A stretch of DNA of 64,000 nt, from assembly GCF_026340975.1 (NCBI RefSeq), contig NZ_JAPEOS010000001.1, positions 496,001-560,000 on the forward strand, written 5' to 3'. Shown in pieces: positions 17,213 to 25,333 of the stretch. Source of the stretch: Streptomyces sp. NBC_01214. Lineage in GTDB: Bacteria; Actinomycetota; Actinomycetes; Streptomycetales; Streptomycetaceae. The notes below the pieces were generated by a model that worked only from the letters and a program-made list of their open reading frames with translations, was not told where the DNA came from and made no database searches. The translations under genes and the position numbers were made by a program. Position 1 is the stretch's first letter. Every line of letters starts with the position of its first letter.

Positions 17213-18064
17213 TCACTCCCCGATGAGTCCTACGCGCAGTTGCGCGAGGGTGCGGGTCAGCAGTCGGGAGACGTGCATCTGGGAGATGCCGACCTCCTCG
17301 CCGATCTGCGACTGCGTCATGTTCGCGAAGAAGCGCAGCATGATGATCTGCCGTTCCCGGGGCGGGAGTTTGGCGAGCAGCGGCTTCAGGGACTCGCGGT
17401 ACTCGACGCCCTCCAGCGCGGTGTCCTCGTAGCCGAGGCGGTCCGCGAGGGAGCCCTCGCCGCCCTCGTCCTCGGGGGAGGGCGAGTCGAGCGAGGAGGC
17501 GGTGTAGGCGTTGCCGACGGCGAGGCCGTCGACGACGTCCTCCTCCGAGACCCCGAGCACGGCGGCGAGCTCCGGCACGGTCGGCGAGCGGTCCAGTTTC
17601 TGGGCGAGCTCGTCACTGGCCTTGGTCAGCGCCAGGCGCAGTTCCTGGAGCCGGCGCGGGACGCGGACGGACCAGGAGGTGTCCCGGAAGAATCGTTTGA
17701 TTTCGCCCACGACGGTCGGCATCGCGAACGTCGGGAACTCGACGCCGCGTTCGCAGTCGAAGCGGTCGATCGCCTTGATCAGGCCGATGGTTCCGACCTG
17801 GACGATGTCTTCCATCGGCTCGTTGCGGCTGCGGAACCGGGCGGCCGCGTAGCGCACGAGGGGCAGGTTCAGCTCGATCAGGGTGTCGCGTACGTACGCC
17901 CGTTCGGGGCTGTCCGCGTCCAGGGCGGCGAGCCGCTGGAAGAGGGAGCGGGAGAGGGTCCGGGTGTCGATGGCTTCCGAGCGGTCGGACGCTGCAGGTG
18001 CTGCGGGCGCTGGCACGCTCTTGACGAGCGTGAGCACCTTGGAGCTGCCCTGGTCTACGGACAT
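17213..18064 (-). CDS. sigN: SigF/SigB-subfamily sigma factor, sigN-like
   Basis: 283 residues. Region 2 ([37 protein letters not shown]), region 3 (RVPRRLQELRLALTKASDEL) and region 4.2 (FFANMTQSQIGEEVGISQMH) are all present. It is a group-3 sigma of the stress/sporulation class, without an ECF-like or sigma-70 region 1. The neighbour 230 bp upstream encodes a second such sigma. In S. coelicolor sigN and sigF are adjacent in this order beside tadA and upp; the naming rests on that order and is not proven by the sequence alone. Confidence 0.85.
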   Translation of the reverse strand: MSVDQGSSKVLTLVKSVPAPAAPAASDRSEAIDTRTLSRSLFQRLAALDADSPERAYVRDTLIELNLPLVRYAAARFRSRNEPMEDIVQVGTIGLIKAIDRFDCERGVEFPTFAMPTVVGEIKRFFRDTSWSVRVPRRLQELRLALTKASDELAQKLDRSPTVPELAAVLGVSEEDVVDGLAVGNAYTASSLDSPSPEDEGGEGSLADRLGYEDTALEGVEYRESLKPLLAKLPPRERQIIMLRFFANMTQSQIGEEVGISQMHVSRLLTRTLAQLRVGLIGE

Positions 18065-18294
18065 GCCACCCCCTTGAGGTCGCGGACGGTCGCGTACTGC
18101 GCGCCCGTCGGAGGAACGCAGCCTCCACCTGAATACCGGAGGCGGGGCTGCGGCAAACGCGGTTCACGCAGAATGTCACATGTCGGCAACGCGCTGTAGC
18201 GCCATGTCGACATATATCTCCAGCGACAGAGAGGAGTAGAGGGCGATCAGCCCGATATGTCGGGAAACTTGTGAATGATCTCCACTCGTTCCGG

Positions 18295-19251
18295 TTACGC
18301 CTCGATCCTGTTTGCGGATCTCAGTCGGGCGAAGCTCCGGGCGAGGAGTCGGGAGACGTGCATCTGGGAGACGCCGAGCTCCACGCTGATCTGTGACTGC
18401 GTCAGATTGTTGTAGTACCGCAGGAGCAGGATCCGTTGCTCGCGTTCCGGCAGCTGTACGAGGAGGTGGCGGACGAGGTCGCGGTGCTCGACCCCGGCCA
18501 GCTCCGGGTCCTCGTAGCCGAGGCGGTCCAGTAGCCCGGGCATGCCGTCGCCCTCCTGGGCGGCCTCCAGGGAGGTCGCGTGGTAGCTGCGTCCGGCCTC
18601 GATGCAGGACAGCACCTCGTCCTCGGTGATGCGCAGCCGCTCGGCGATCTCGGCGGTGGTCGGGGTGCGGCCGTGGAGGGTCGTGAGGTCCTCGGTGGCG
18701 GCGTTGACCTGGACCCAGAGCTCGTGGAGGCGGCGCGGCACGTGGACGGTACGGACGTTGTCGCGGAAGTACCGCTTGATCTCGCCCACGACGGTCGGCA
18801 TCGCGAAGGTCGGGAACTGCACGCCCCGGTCCGGGTCGAACCGGTCGATGGCGTTGATCAGGCCGATGGTGCCGACCTGGACCACGTCCTCCATCGGCTC
18901 GTTGCGGCTGCGGAAGCGGGCGGCCGCGTACCGGACGAGCGGGAGGTTGGCCTCGATGAGGGCCCCGCGCACCCGGTTGTGTTCGCTGGTCCCCGGCTGG
19001 AGGCCCTTCAGCTGGCCGAAGAGGACCTGGGTGAGCGCCCGGGTGTCCGCGCCCCTGCTCGGGGGCCTCGGCGCGACCGGGGGCTCCTCGGGCGGCTCCT
19101 GGCGGGACTCCTGGCGGGACTCCTGACGGGACTCCTGACGGGACTCCTGGCGGTGTTCTTGACGGTGTTCCCGCTGGGGCTCCGACTGGGGCGGCACCTG
19201 GGGGTCCTGCTGGGGTGGCACTTGAGGCGCAGTACTGGCCGGCACGGTCAC
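18295..19251 (-). CDS. sigF: SigF-like sporulation sigma factor
   Basis: 318 residues. An unusual N-terminal tail rich in Pro, Gln, Glu and Arg contains tandem [11 protein letters not shown] repeats, encoded by repeats at 19090-19160. Regions 2 ([19 protein letters not shown]), 3 and 4 ([20 protein letters not shown]) follow. SigF directs late spore-maturation genes in Streptomyces. GTG at 19251 is listed; GTG at 19245 gives better spacing to AAGGGG and may be the true start. Activity in this subfamily is usually set by anti-sigma factors, and none is encoded nearby. Confidence 0.87.
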   Translation of the reverse strand: MTVPASTAPQVPPQQDPQVPPQSEPQREHRQEHRQESRQESRQESRQESRQEPPEEPPVAPRPPSRGADTRALTQVLFGQLKGLQPGTSEHNRVRGALIEANLPLVRYAAARFRSRNEPMEDVVQVGTIGLINAIDRFDPDRGVQFPTFAMPTVVGEIKRYFRDNVRTVHVPRRLHELWVQVNAATEDLTTLHGRTPTTAEIAERLRITEDEVLSCIEAGRSYHATSLEAAQEGDGMPGLLDRLGYEDPELAGVEHRDLVRHLLVQLPEREQRILLLRYYNNLTQSQISVELGVSQMHVSRLLARSFARLRSANRIEA

Positions 19252-19392
19252 GCCACCCCTTCAGTCATCTCATCCATCAAAAGCGGTCATAGCATCACAA
19301 GAGATGTGCACTGTGTGCAAGCACCGTATATCGCCGTGTTGACGGCAAGTTGGGCATATCAGGGCAATATGCCCGATGGTGGGTATACGAAA

Positions 19393-19418
19393 GCCCCCCA
19401 CCCGTCGGAGTGGGGGGC
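19393..19418 (-). terminator. Terminator of the 53-residue ORF
   Basis: A 9-bp G/C stem (19393-19401 with 19410-19418) is followed by TTTC in the minus-strand direction, about 30 nt after the stop of the small gene. Confidence 0.75.
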
Positions 19419-19449
19419 CGGAAGTCCGGGAACCGCTTCAGCGTACGGG

Positions 19450-19611
19450 TCAGCGCACCAGTTCGGTCATGAACTCGCCGATGCCGGAGGCGGCATCCGA
19501 TATCCCCTGAAAGCCTATTTCCACGATCTCGGCCGCTCTCTTCGGTTGGGTGATGATCACGAAGAGGGCGAACACGGTGAGGGCACCCGTGATGAGCTTC
19601 TTGGTGTCCAC
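19450..19611 (-). CDS. Small membrane protein (53 aa)
   Basis: GTG start at 19611. The protein begins MDTKKLITGALTVFALFVII, a single N-terminal membrane helix, then an amphipathic tail (EIVEIGFQGISDAASGIGEF). A clean terminator follows. It lies upstream of sigF in the same direction. I do not know a function; a small conserved Streptomyces membrane peptide is likely. Confidence 0.7.
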   Translation of the reverse strand: MDTKKLITGALTVFALFVIITQPKRAAEIVEIGFQGISDAASGIGEFMTELVR

Positions 19612-19764
19612 GTGCGGGCGGCCTCCCCAACCGGTCCGAGCAAGTCGGGTGAGTCTAACCGGTCAAGATTGGACACTGACCTGTCCTTTAAGGACCAATG
19701 GCCCGGTACTCCGGGTCCTTTGCCGCGGAGCGTGCGGCTGCGGCGGGCGCAGGATGGGGGTGAG

Positions 19765-19950
19765 CCCACCGGTTCTGGCAGGAAACCGGTGGGTGAGGGA
19801 CAGGGCCTCACTGCGGGGTCCGGGCCGCGAGCTTCCCCCTGACCGCGGCCCGGACCGGCAGGTCCGTCCTCGTCGGGGGAAGTGGCTCGTCCCCCGATGC
19901 CACTTCCCCCGTGCCACGTGTCGAAGGTCCCGACTCCGGTCGGGGCCTTC
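19765..19950 (+). ncRNA. Candidate structured RNA: chain of hairpins ending in a terminator
   Basis: In a 468-bp gap between genes there are consecutive near-perfect stems: 19765-19774/19784-19793 (10 bp), 19817-19829/19844-19856 (13 bp), 19875-19886/19899-19910 (12 bp) and 19923-19934/19939-19950 (12 bp, TCCG loop). The last looks like a plus-strand terminator (GCCTTCTTCG). The loop of the third can also pair with its own 5' arm (CGTCGGGGGA with TCCCCCGATG). I see no SRP, 6S or RNase P signature. It may be a small RNA or only a terminator cluster. Confidence 0.4.
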
Positions 19951-20079
19951 TTCGCGTTGCACCCCTGCGGCCCCCGCGCCTGCGTGCGGGGGCCGCAGGG
20001 GCGTACGGGTGCTCGGGCGCGCTCGGGGGCGTACAGGGGGCGTACGAGAGGCGTACGGGGACGGGTTCCGGCCCCGTGA

Positions 20080-20370
20080 CTACTCCAGGCCGCCGGCCAG
20101 GTCGGTGAGGGGCTGTACGGGCGCGATGACGGGGGCCAGGTGGTTGGGCAGCTCCATCAGCGCGTTGAGCTGGTTCGCCCCGGCGCTGAGCTGCGACCCG
20201 ATCTCCTGGACCGACGTGGGCTGCGCCCCGGCCGGCATCCCCGGAGCGGCCGCCGGCAGGTCCGGGAGGGTGAGGGGGGAGACCGGGGCGGCCGAGGCGG
20301 CGGGTGCGGCGAGGCCCGCGGCGGCCCCCGCGAGGGCGAGGGCGGCGAGCATGCGCTGGGTCTTGGTCAT
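20080..20370 (-). CDS. Small secreted Ala/Pro-rich protein
   Basis: 96 residues. The signal peptide MTKTQRMLAALALAGAAAGL ends near ASAAP. The mature part (about 68 residues) has no Cys and a helix-prone middle (IGSQLSAGANQLNALMELPN). It starts at the ATG at 20370, next to tRNA-Ser(CGA). Its function is not known. Confidence 0.75.
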   Translation of the reverse strand: MTKTQRMLAALALAGAAAGLAAPAASAAPVSPLTLPDLPAAAPGMPAGAQPTSVQEIGSQLSAGANQLNALMELPNHLAPVIAPVQPLTDLAGGLE

Positions 20371-20437
20371 GCCGTGACAACGGCCGAAGGGGCGGGCGGT
20401 CACGCGGGTGTCCTCCGGAGAGGCGATCGGAATACGC

Positions 20438-20471
20438 CGAGAGCCCCGACCCTTGCGGGGCGGGGCTCTCG
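20438..20471 (-). terminator. Terminator of tRNA-Ser(CGA)
   Basis: An 11-bp stem (20438-20448 with 20461-20471) lies directly 3' of the tRNA on the minus strand. Confidence 0.8.
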
Positions 20472-20478
20472 ATCGAAG

Positions 20479-20563
20479 CGGTAGTGGAGGGATTTGAACC
20501 CCCGATGGGTTGCCCCATACTCGCTTTCGAGGCGAGCTCCTTCGGCCACTCGGACACACTACC
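20479..20563 (-). tRNA. tRNA-Ser (anticodon CGA)
   Basis: The acceptor GGTAGTG/CACTACC, anticodon loop CTCGAAA (anticodon CGA), long variable arm and T-loop GGTTCAAATCC are present on the minus strand. CCA is not encoded. It sits between tadA and a small secreted protein gene. Confidence 0.95.
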
Positions 20564-20684
20564 GAGATGGATCCTAGCCTAAGGAACCCCATCCGCTGAA
20601 ATCGGTAGGTCCGGGGGCGTCGCGGCGGCCGCAAGCAGGCCTTTTCCGGACCGTGGACCTTGGACCCCACGTACCGAGTGCCCT

Positions 20685-20768
20685 GCCGGGGTGCCGGGGT
20701 GCCGGGGTGCCGGGTGACGAGTGCCAGGTGACGAGTGCCAGGTGACGAGTGCCGGGTGACGGTGACGA
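20685..20768. repeat. Short tandem repeats downstream of tadA
   Basis: Three perfect GCCGGGGT units (20685-20708) run into three GGTGACGAGTGCCA units (20713-20754; the last with G in place of A). The block fills the gap between tadA and tRNA-Ser(CGA). It is probably slippage-prone and has no clear role. Confidence 0.75.
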
Positions 20769-20790
20769 GCTCAGACGCCGGTCCGCCGGC

Positions 20791-21276
20791 TCAGAGGTCG
20801 CGGAAGAAGTCCGTCAGCTGCCGCGCGCACTCGTCGGCCAGGACGCCGCGGACCACCTCGGGACGGTGGTTGAGCCTGCGGTCCCGTACGAGGTCCCACA
20901 GCGACCCGGCGGCGCCCGCCTTCTCGTCGTCCGCGCCGTAGACGACCCGGGCGACGCGCGACTGGACGAGCGCGCCCGCGCACATGACGCACGGCTCCAG
21001 GGTCACCACGAGGGTGCACCCCGGAAGGCGCCATTCCCCGAGCTCGGCGGCCGCCCGGCGCAGTGCCACGACCTCGGCGTGCGCGGTGGGGTCGCCGGTC
21101 GCCTCGCGTTCGTTGTACCCGGTGGCGAGGATCCGCCCGTCCGGGCCCAGCACGACGGCGCCGACCGGCACATCGCCGGCCGGCACCGCCCGGGCGGCCT
21201 CCTGGAGCGCCAGGCGCATGGAGTCCCGCCACGGGTCCCGTACGGGATCGGGACCGTCGGTGTTCGCAGGGAGCAC
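20791..21276 (-). CDS. tadA: tRNA adenosine(34) deaminase
   Basis: 161 residues. The zinc/catalytic motif TAHAEVVAL (His and catalytic Glu) and the PCVMCAGAL Cys pair are at the canonical spacing of TadA. It converts A34 to inosine in tRNA-Arg(ACG), which is encoded in this window. The GTG start shares one base with the TAG of the upstream acidic protein gene, so they form an operon. The tail FFRDL is typical. Confidence 0.95.
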   Translation of the reverse strand: MLPANTDGPDPVRDPWRDSMRLALQEAARAVPAGDVPVGAVVLGPDGRILATGYNEREATGDPTAHAEVVALRRAAAELGEWRLPGCTLVVTLEPCVMCAGALVQSRVARVVYGADDEKAGAAGSLWDLVRDRRLNHRPEVVRGVLADECARQLTDFFRDL

Positions 21277-21824
21277 TAGCGGACGGCCTCCAGGACCTCG
21301 GTGGCGCCGAGGGAGTCGGCGATCTCCGAGAGGGCGTCCCCGTCCAGGGTCATCAGTTGTTTGTTGGTCACCCCGAGATCGTCCAGCAGCCGGGGGTCAC
21401 CGAGCGGACCGGCCGGTACCGGTTCCGCACCGGTCCCGCCCACCTCGTCCTCGTCGGCGTCCTCGTCCGTGAACGCGGCGACGGCATCCTCCTCGCCGTC
21501 CTCGGTGCCGTCCAGGTCCAGGTCGTCGAGTTCGTCGTCCTCCTCGTCGCTGCCCAGCAGCTCTTTGGTCAGCATCGAGCCGTAGGAGCTGCGGGCGGCC
21601 GCGGAGGCGTTCGATACGAAGTACCGCGGGTCCTCCTCGCCGTCCACGCGGACGACGCCGAACCAGGCGTCCTCCTGCTCGATGAGGGCGACCACCGTGT
21701 CGTCGTCGACAGCGGCGGACCGGGCGAGATCGATCAGATCACTGAGGGACTCGACGTCGTCGAGTTCCATGTCGCTCGCTTCCCACCCGTCTTCGGTGCG
21801 CGCGAGCAGTGCGGCGAAATACAC
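21276..21824 (-). CDS. tRNA adenosine deaminase-associated acidic protein
   Basis: 182 residues, strongly acidic. The N-terminal domain (MYFAALLARTEDGWEASD) and C-terminal domain (LGVTNKQLMTLDGDALSEI) are joined by a long Asp/Glu linker. This gene accompanies tadA throughout Streptomyces and is named for that. Start and stop overlap with tadA supports coupled translation. Its activity is unknown; a role as DNA mimic or TadA partner is only a guess. Confidence 0.85.
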   Translation of the reverse strand: MYFAALLARTEDGWEASDMELDDVESLSDLIDLARSAAVDDDTVVALIEQEDAWFGVVRVDGEEDPRYFVSNASAAARSSYGSMLTKELLGSDEEDDELDDLDLDGTEDGEEDAVAAFTDEDADEDEVGGTGAEPVPAGPLGDPRLLDDLGVTNKQLMTLDGDALSEIADSLGATEVLEAVR

Positions 21825-22098
21825 CGTGACTCTCCCACTGGTCTTAGGCGTGCCGGTTGGAGGTCCCCCCGGCCGGAGGTTGGGGCACAGCGGCCGTGCT
21901 GCTCGCCGTCCGTACCCCGCCCAATCGGCATCGTGGCAGAAACAGCGGCTTTGCGAGAGGTCTTCCGCGCTTGCGTCGTGCCGCGCCGTGGAGCGGCAGG
22001 GGCTGTACGGGGTTGCGGCGCGGGGGCGGCGGGGTCGTGGGGAGGGGTGTGGGGCGGGTGGTGCGGCCCGGACGTGTCGCGGCGCGGCGGGCCCCGGA

Positions 22099-22278
22099 TC
22101 ACCAACGGAAGGTGCGCATGCGCATCTGCTGGCGCATACGGGCCGCTCGGGCGCGGCGGGGCTGGACGCGATCGCGCAGCTCGCGCGCCTCCATCAGGTC
22201 GCGCAGGAACTGCGCGCGGCGTGCTCGGCGCTGCGCCGCGGTCTCCGGCACATCGTCCTTCGGCTGCCTGTCGGGCAT
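22099..22278 (-). CDS. Small very basic protein (59 aa)
   Basis: ATG at 22278. The protein begins MPDRQPKDDVPETAAQRRAR and continues with about 17 Arg, ending RMRTFRW. A weak SD-like GGTGG precedes it. It is the only plausible gene in the 535-bp gap between the acidic protein and the stress protein. The rest of the gap (21825-22098) is G-rich and shows nothing I can name. Confidence 0.5.
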   Translation of the reverse strand: MPDRQPKDDVPETAAQRRARRAQFLRDLMEARELRDRVQPRRARAARMRQQMRMRTFRW

Positions 22279-22359
22279 CGGCCACCACCTGGCTGGTCGG
22301 TCGTCCCCCCTGCACCCACCTTCCCCCGGACGGCTCGTTTGATGCCACCCCGCCGCAGG

Positions 22360-23334
22360 TCAGACGTCGTCCTTGAGGGTCGGGACCACCGCCACCGGGC
22401 CGTGCGCGTGGTGGAGCACCGCATGGGCCACCGAGCCGATCGCCAGCGACATGGCGGTGCGCCGCGGGTGGTGGCGGCCCACCACGACCAGTGCCGCCGC
22501 GCGGGAGGCGATGACCAGCCGGCCCGCCGGGTCCCCGGGCACCGCGGCCTGCTCGACCGGGACGTCCGGAAACCGCTCGCGCAGCGGCGCCAGCCGCTCC
22601 GTCTGGGACCGCAGCATCTCCCGTTCGGCCGGTACGCCGTCCCCCTCGTCGGCCAGTCCTTCCGGCGGGATCACCGCGAAGGGGCTGTCGATCACCAGGG
22701 TCGGCGAGGGCGGGATGGCGTACGCGGAGACCACCTGGACGGTGGTCCCCCGCACGGCGGCCTCGGTGAACGCGAAGGTCAGTACGTCCTCGGGCGTCTC
22801 GGCGGCGTGCAGCCCGACCACCACCCGCCCGGCCGACTGCTCGGCATCGGCGTCGGCATCGGTGTCGGTGTCCGCATCGGTGTCCGCGGCGCCGCGCTCC
22901 GCGTGCGGGACCACGACCACCGGGCAGGCGGCCGTGCTGGCCACCGCCCGGCTGCTGGAGCCGAGCAGCAGGCTGGCGAAGCCGCCGCGGCCCCGGGAGC
23001 CCATCACCAGCATCCGGGCCCGTGAGCCGATCACCCGCAGCGCCTCGGGCACGGAGCCCTCCAGGGCCTCGTACGCGACCCCCTCGGGCAGCCCGGGGCC
23101 GTCGGCGCCGAGCAGGGACCGGACCCAGTCGCGTACGGGGTCGGGGATCTCCTGCGGCTCGGAGGCGTCGTGCAGCGAGGCCCGGCGCCCGGCGTACAAC
23201 TGGGCGTGGTCGGGCAGTACATGGGCGACCAGGAGCCCGCAGTCGTGTCGGACGGCCTCCTTCCGCGCCCACTCCAGGGCCCGCAGGCTGTGTTCCGAAC
23301 CGTCGACGGCCGCGATCACCGGTGTGTTGCTCAT
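22360..23334 (-). CDS. Universal stress protein with two UspA domains
   Basis: 324 residues. Domain 1 (VIAAVDGSEHSLRALEWAR, ATP loop GSRGRGGFASLLLGSSS) and domain 2 (VVVGLHAAETPEDVLTFAF, VVGRHHPRRTAMSLAIGSVA) are joined by an Asp/Thr/Ala repeat (TDADTDTDADADAE). The G2xG9xG(S/T) ATP-binding pattern is intact in domain 1 and altered in domain 2. It is a cytoplasmic stress protein and is divergent from upp. Confidence 0.9.
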   Translation of the reverse strand: MSNTPVIAAVDGSEHSLRALEWARKEAVRHDCGLLVAHVLPDHAQLYAGRRASLHDASEPQEIPDPVRDWVRSLLGADGPGLPEGVAYEALEGSVPEALRVIGSRARMLVMGSRGRGGFASLLLGSSSRAVASTAACPVVVVPHAERGAADTDADTDTDADADAEQSAGRVVVGLHAAETPEDVLTFAFTEAAVRGTTVQVVSAYAIPPSPTLVIDSPFAVIPPEGLADEGDGVPAEREMLRSQTERLAPLRERFPDVPVEQAAVPGDPAGRLVIASRAAALVVVGRHHPRRTAMSLAIGSVAHAVLHHAHGPVAVVPTLKDDV

Positions 23335-23444
23335 CCGTCCAGCCTGCTGGGCGTCCGCGCGGGTCGCATCCGCAAGGAAGCGGCGGGTCCGGCCGCCGCT
23401 TCGGACGCGAAGGAGCCGCGTCAGCGCGTAGCCTTTTGGGTGCA

Positions 23445-23476
23445 GGTCGCGTCGTGCGACCGTTTTTGCAGGTCGC
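23445..23476 (+). promoter_or_regulatory. Possible upp attenuator
   Basis: GGTCGC (23445-23450), GCGACC (23456-23461) and a second GGTCGC (23471-23476) lie 25-50 nt before the upp start. The first pair forms a hairpin followed by GTTTTTG, like an intrinsic terminator. The middle arm can instead pair with the second GGTCGC, which would open it. TGCAGGTCG occurs three times in this leader (23441, 23467, 23506). Confidence 0.4.
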
Positions 23477-23498
23477 AGGCTGAGTTTTGGAGGATGTT

Positions 23499-24134
23499 GT
23501 GCGTTTGCAGGTCGTCGATCACCCCTTGGTGGCGCACAAACTCACCACCCTGCGCGACAAGCGCACCGACTCCGCCACCTTCCGGCGGCTCGCCGACGAG
23601 CTGGTGACCCTGCTCGCGTACGAGGCCACCCGGGACGTGCGCACGGAGCAGGCAGACATCGAGACGCCGGTCGCCCCGACCACCGGCGTGAAGCTCTCGG
23701 CCCCCCGGCCGCTGATCGTCCCGATCCTGCGGGCGGGCCTGGGCATGCTGGACGGCATGGTGCGGCTGCTGCCGACCGCCGAGGTGGGCTTCATGGGCAT
23801 GGTCCGCAACGAGGAGACCCTGGAGGCCTCCACGTACGCGACGCGCATGCCGGAGGACCTCTCGGGTCGCCAGGTCTACGTCGTCGACCCGATGCTCGCC
23901 ACCGGCGGCACGCTGGTCGCGGCGATCCAGGAGCTGATCAAGCGCGGCGCCGACGACGTCACGGCCGTGGTGCTGCTGGCCGCGCCCGAGGGCGTCGAGA
24001 TCATGGAGCGCGAGCTGGCGGGCACGCCGGTGACGGTGGTGACGGCCGCGGTGGACGAGCGGCTCAACGAGCACGGCTACATCGTGCCGGGCCTGGGTGA
24101 CGCCGGCGACCGGATGTACGGCTCGGCGGAGTAG
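23499..24134 (+). CDS. upp: Uracil phosphoribosyltransferase
   Basis: 211 residues, standard length. The PRPP-binding loop ([16 protein letters not shown]) and uracil-binding C-terminal region ([18 protein letters not shown]) are intact. It converts uracil and PRPP to UMP in pyrimidine salvage. The GTG at 23499 is chosen because GGAGG sits 5 nt upstream. It has a potential attenuator in its leader. Confidence 0.96.
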   Translation: MRLQVVDHPLVAHKLTTLRDKRTDSATFRRLADELVTLLAYEATRDVRTEQADIETPVAPTTGVKLSAPRPLIVPILRAGLGMLDGMVRLLPTAEVGFMGMVRNEETLEASTYATRMPEDLSGRQVYVVDPMLATGGTLVAAIQELIKRGADDVTAVVLLAAPEGVEIMERELAGTPVTVVTAAVDERLNEHGYIVPGLGDAGDRMYGSAE

Positions 24135-24173
24135 AGCGGCGCGGCGGTCCGGCGCGTCCGGACCGCCGGCGCC

Positions 24174-24845
24174 TCAGCAGTTCTTGGACGCGGGCACGGG
24201 GTTGGCCAGGAGGGCCAGCGCCTTGTCCGCGTCCTCCTTCGTGCTCAGCTCCTTGAAGGCGTCGCCCAGGATCAGGTCGACGTCCGCGGTCTCGCGGGTG
24301 TCGGTCTGCTGGGTGGTGCCGGCGAGCTGCGTGCCGAGTACGGCGAAGACCGCCTTGTCGGTCGTGGGGGAGCCCAGCAGTATCCCCGTGCCGGGGACCT
24401 TCTTGTCGAAGTCGGCCGGGGCGTTGCCCACGTGGCCGATCACGAAGCCGCGTTTGGCCAGCTCGTCACCGACGGCCTTGGCCAGGCCCGCGCGCGGCGT
24501 CGCGTTGTAGACGTTGACCGTGATCTCCCCGGGCGGGGGGAGCACGACGGCCGGTTTGGCGGCGGCCGGGGCGGTGGAGGCGGCGCCGGGGCCGCCCTTG
24601 GCGGCGGTACCGGGAGGCGTCGTCGGGCAGTCCTTGGCACCCGCAGCCGTGTTCCGTTTGGGGCTGTCGCCCCGGAACACGTCGATGAGCTGCAGGGCCC
24701 CGTAGCCGACCAGGGCCAGCGCAAGGATCGAGCCGAGCACGGCGAGGACGATCCGGGTACGGCTCCGCTTACGACTCATACGGGGGTAGGCGGCTCCCGT
24801 GACGCGGTACTTTCCGCCCATGCCGGGGGGAGTGAGCATGCTCAT
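24174..24845 (-). CDS. LytR C-terminal-domain membrane protein
   Basis: 223 residues. One membrane helix (IVLAVLGSILALALVGYGAL, about 31-52) anchors an external part: an Ala/Pro/Gly linker, then a LytR_C domain (ITVNVYNATPRAGLAKAVGD, GILLGSPTTDKAVFAVLG). The catalytic LCP domain is absent. It is convergent with upp, which is the usual Streptomyces arrangement. It is probably a cell-envelope protein with unknown partner. Confidence 0.85.
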   Translation of the reverse strand: MSMLTPPGMGGKYRVTGAAYPRMSRKRSRTRIVLAVLGSILALALVGYGALQLIDVFRGDSPKRNTAAGAKDCPTTPPGTAAKGGPGAASTAPAAAKPAVVLPPPGEITVNVYNATPRAGLAKAVGDELAKRGFVIGHVGNAPADFDKKVPGTGILLGSPTTDKAVFAVLGTQLAGTTQQTDTRETADVDLILGDAFKELSTKEDADKALALLANPVPASKNC

Positions 24846-24948
24846 GGGCGCAGCGTAATGCGGCCCGGTGTCGATGCCTACTAAATGATCTGCTGATAGG
24901 TCAATGGTGACCCGAAAGGCGCAATCCAGACGAAGCCGTCAGGCGGTG

Positions 24949-25245
24949 TCAGTCCATCTCGAGGACGCGCGCGTGCAGCACCTGGCGCTGCTGGAGGGCG
25001 GCGCGCACGGCGCGGTGCAGCCCGTCCTCCAGGTAGAGGTCGCCCCGCCACTTCACGACGTGCGCGAACAGGTCGCCGTAGAACGTGGAGTCCTCGGCGA
25101 GCAGCGTTTCGAGGTCCAGCTGGCCCTTGGTCGTCACGAGCTGGTCGAGCCGGACCGGGCGCGGCGCGACGTCCGCCCACTGCCGGGTGGTTTCCCTGCC
25201 GTGGTCCGGGTAGGGCCGTCCGCTTCCGATGCGCTTGAAGATCAC
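24949..25245 (-). CDS. Conserved actinobacterial protein, ParB-like core
   Basis: 98 residues. VRLDQLVTTKGQLDLETLLA and LYLEDGLHRAVRAALQQRQ give a ParB/Srx-like strand-helix pattern. Homologues are often labelled VapB-type antitoxin, but no toxin gene is adjacent, so I do not use that name. It is divergent from the HerA-like gene. Confidence 0.7.
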   Translation of the reverse strand: MIFKRIGSGRPYPDHGRETTRQWADVAPRPVRLDQLVTTKGQLDLETLLAEDSTFYGDLFAHVVKWRGDLYLEDGLHRAVRAALQQRQVLHARVLEMD

Positions 25246-25333
25246 ACGGAAAGCCTACCGGGCCGGTGCGTGCGGGCGCAGCCTCGTGACGGTGGTGCAA
25301 AGGTGGCGAACAGCGCTATTTGGGGAGTGAATC

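Noticed and set aside
19765..19950. SRP (4.5S) RNA, 6S RNA or RNase P RNA
   Set aside because: The near tRNA-Ser/tadA context suggested SRP RNA, but the conserved GGAAGGAAGCAGC-type loop is absent, and no RNase P or 6S signature is seen.
24949..25245. VapB antitoxin of a toxin-antitoxin pair
   Set aside because: No PIN-domain or other toxin gene is adjacent; the sequence looks more like a small ParB-like protein.
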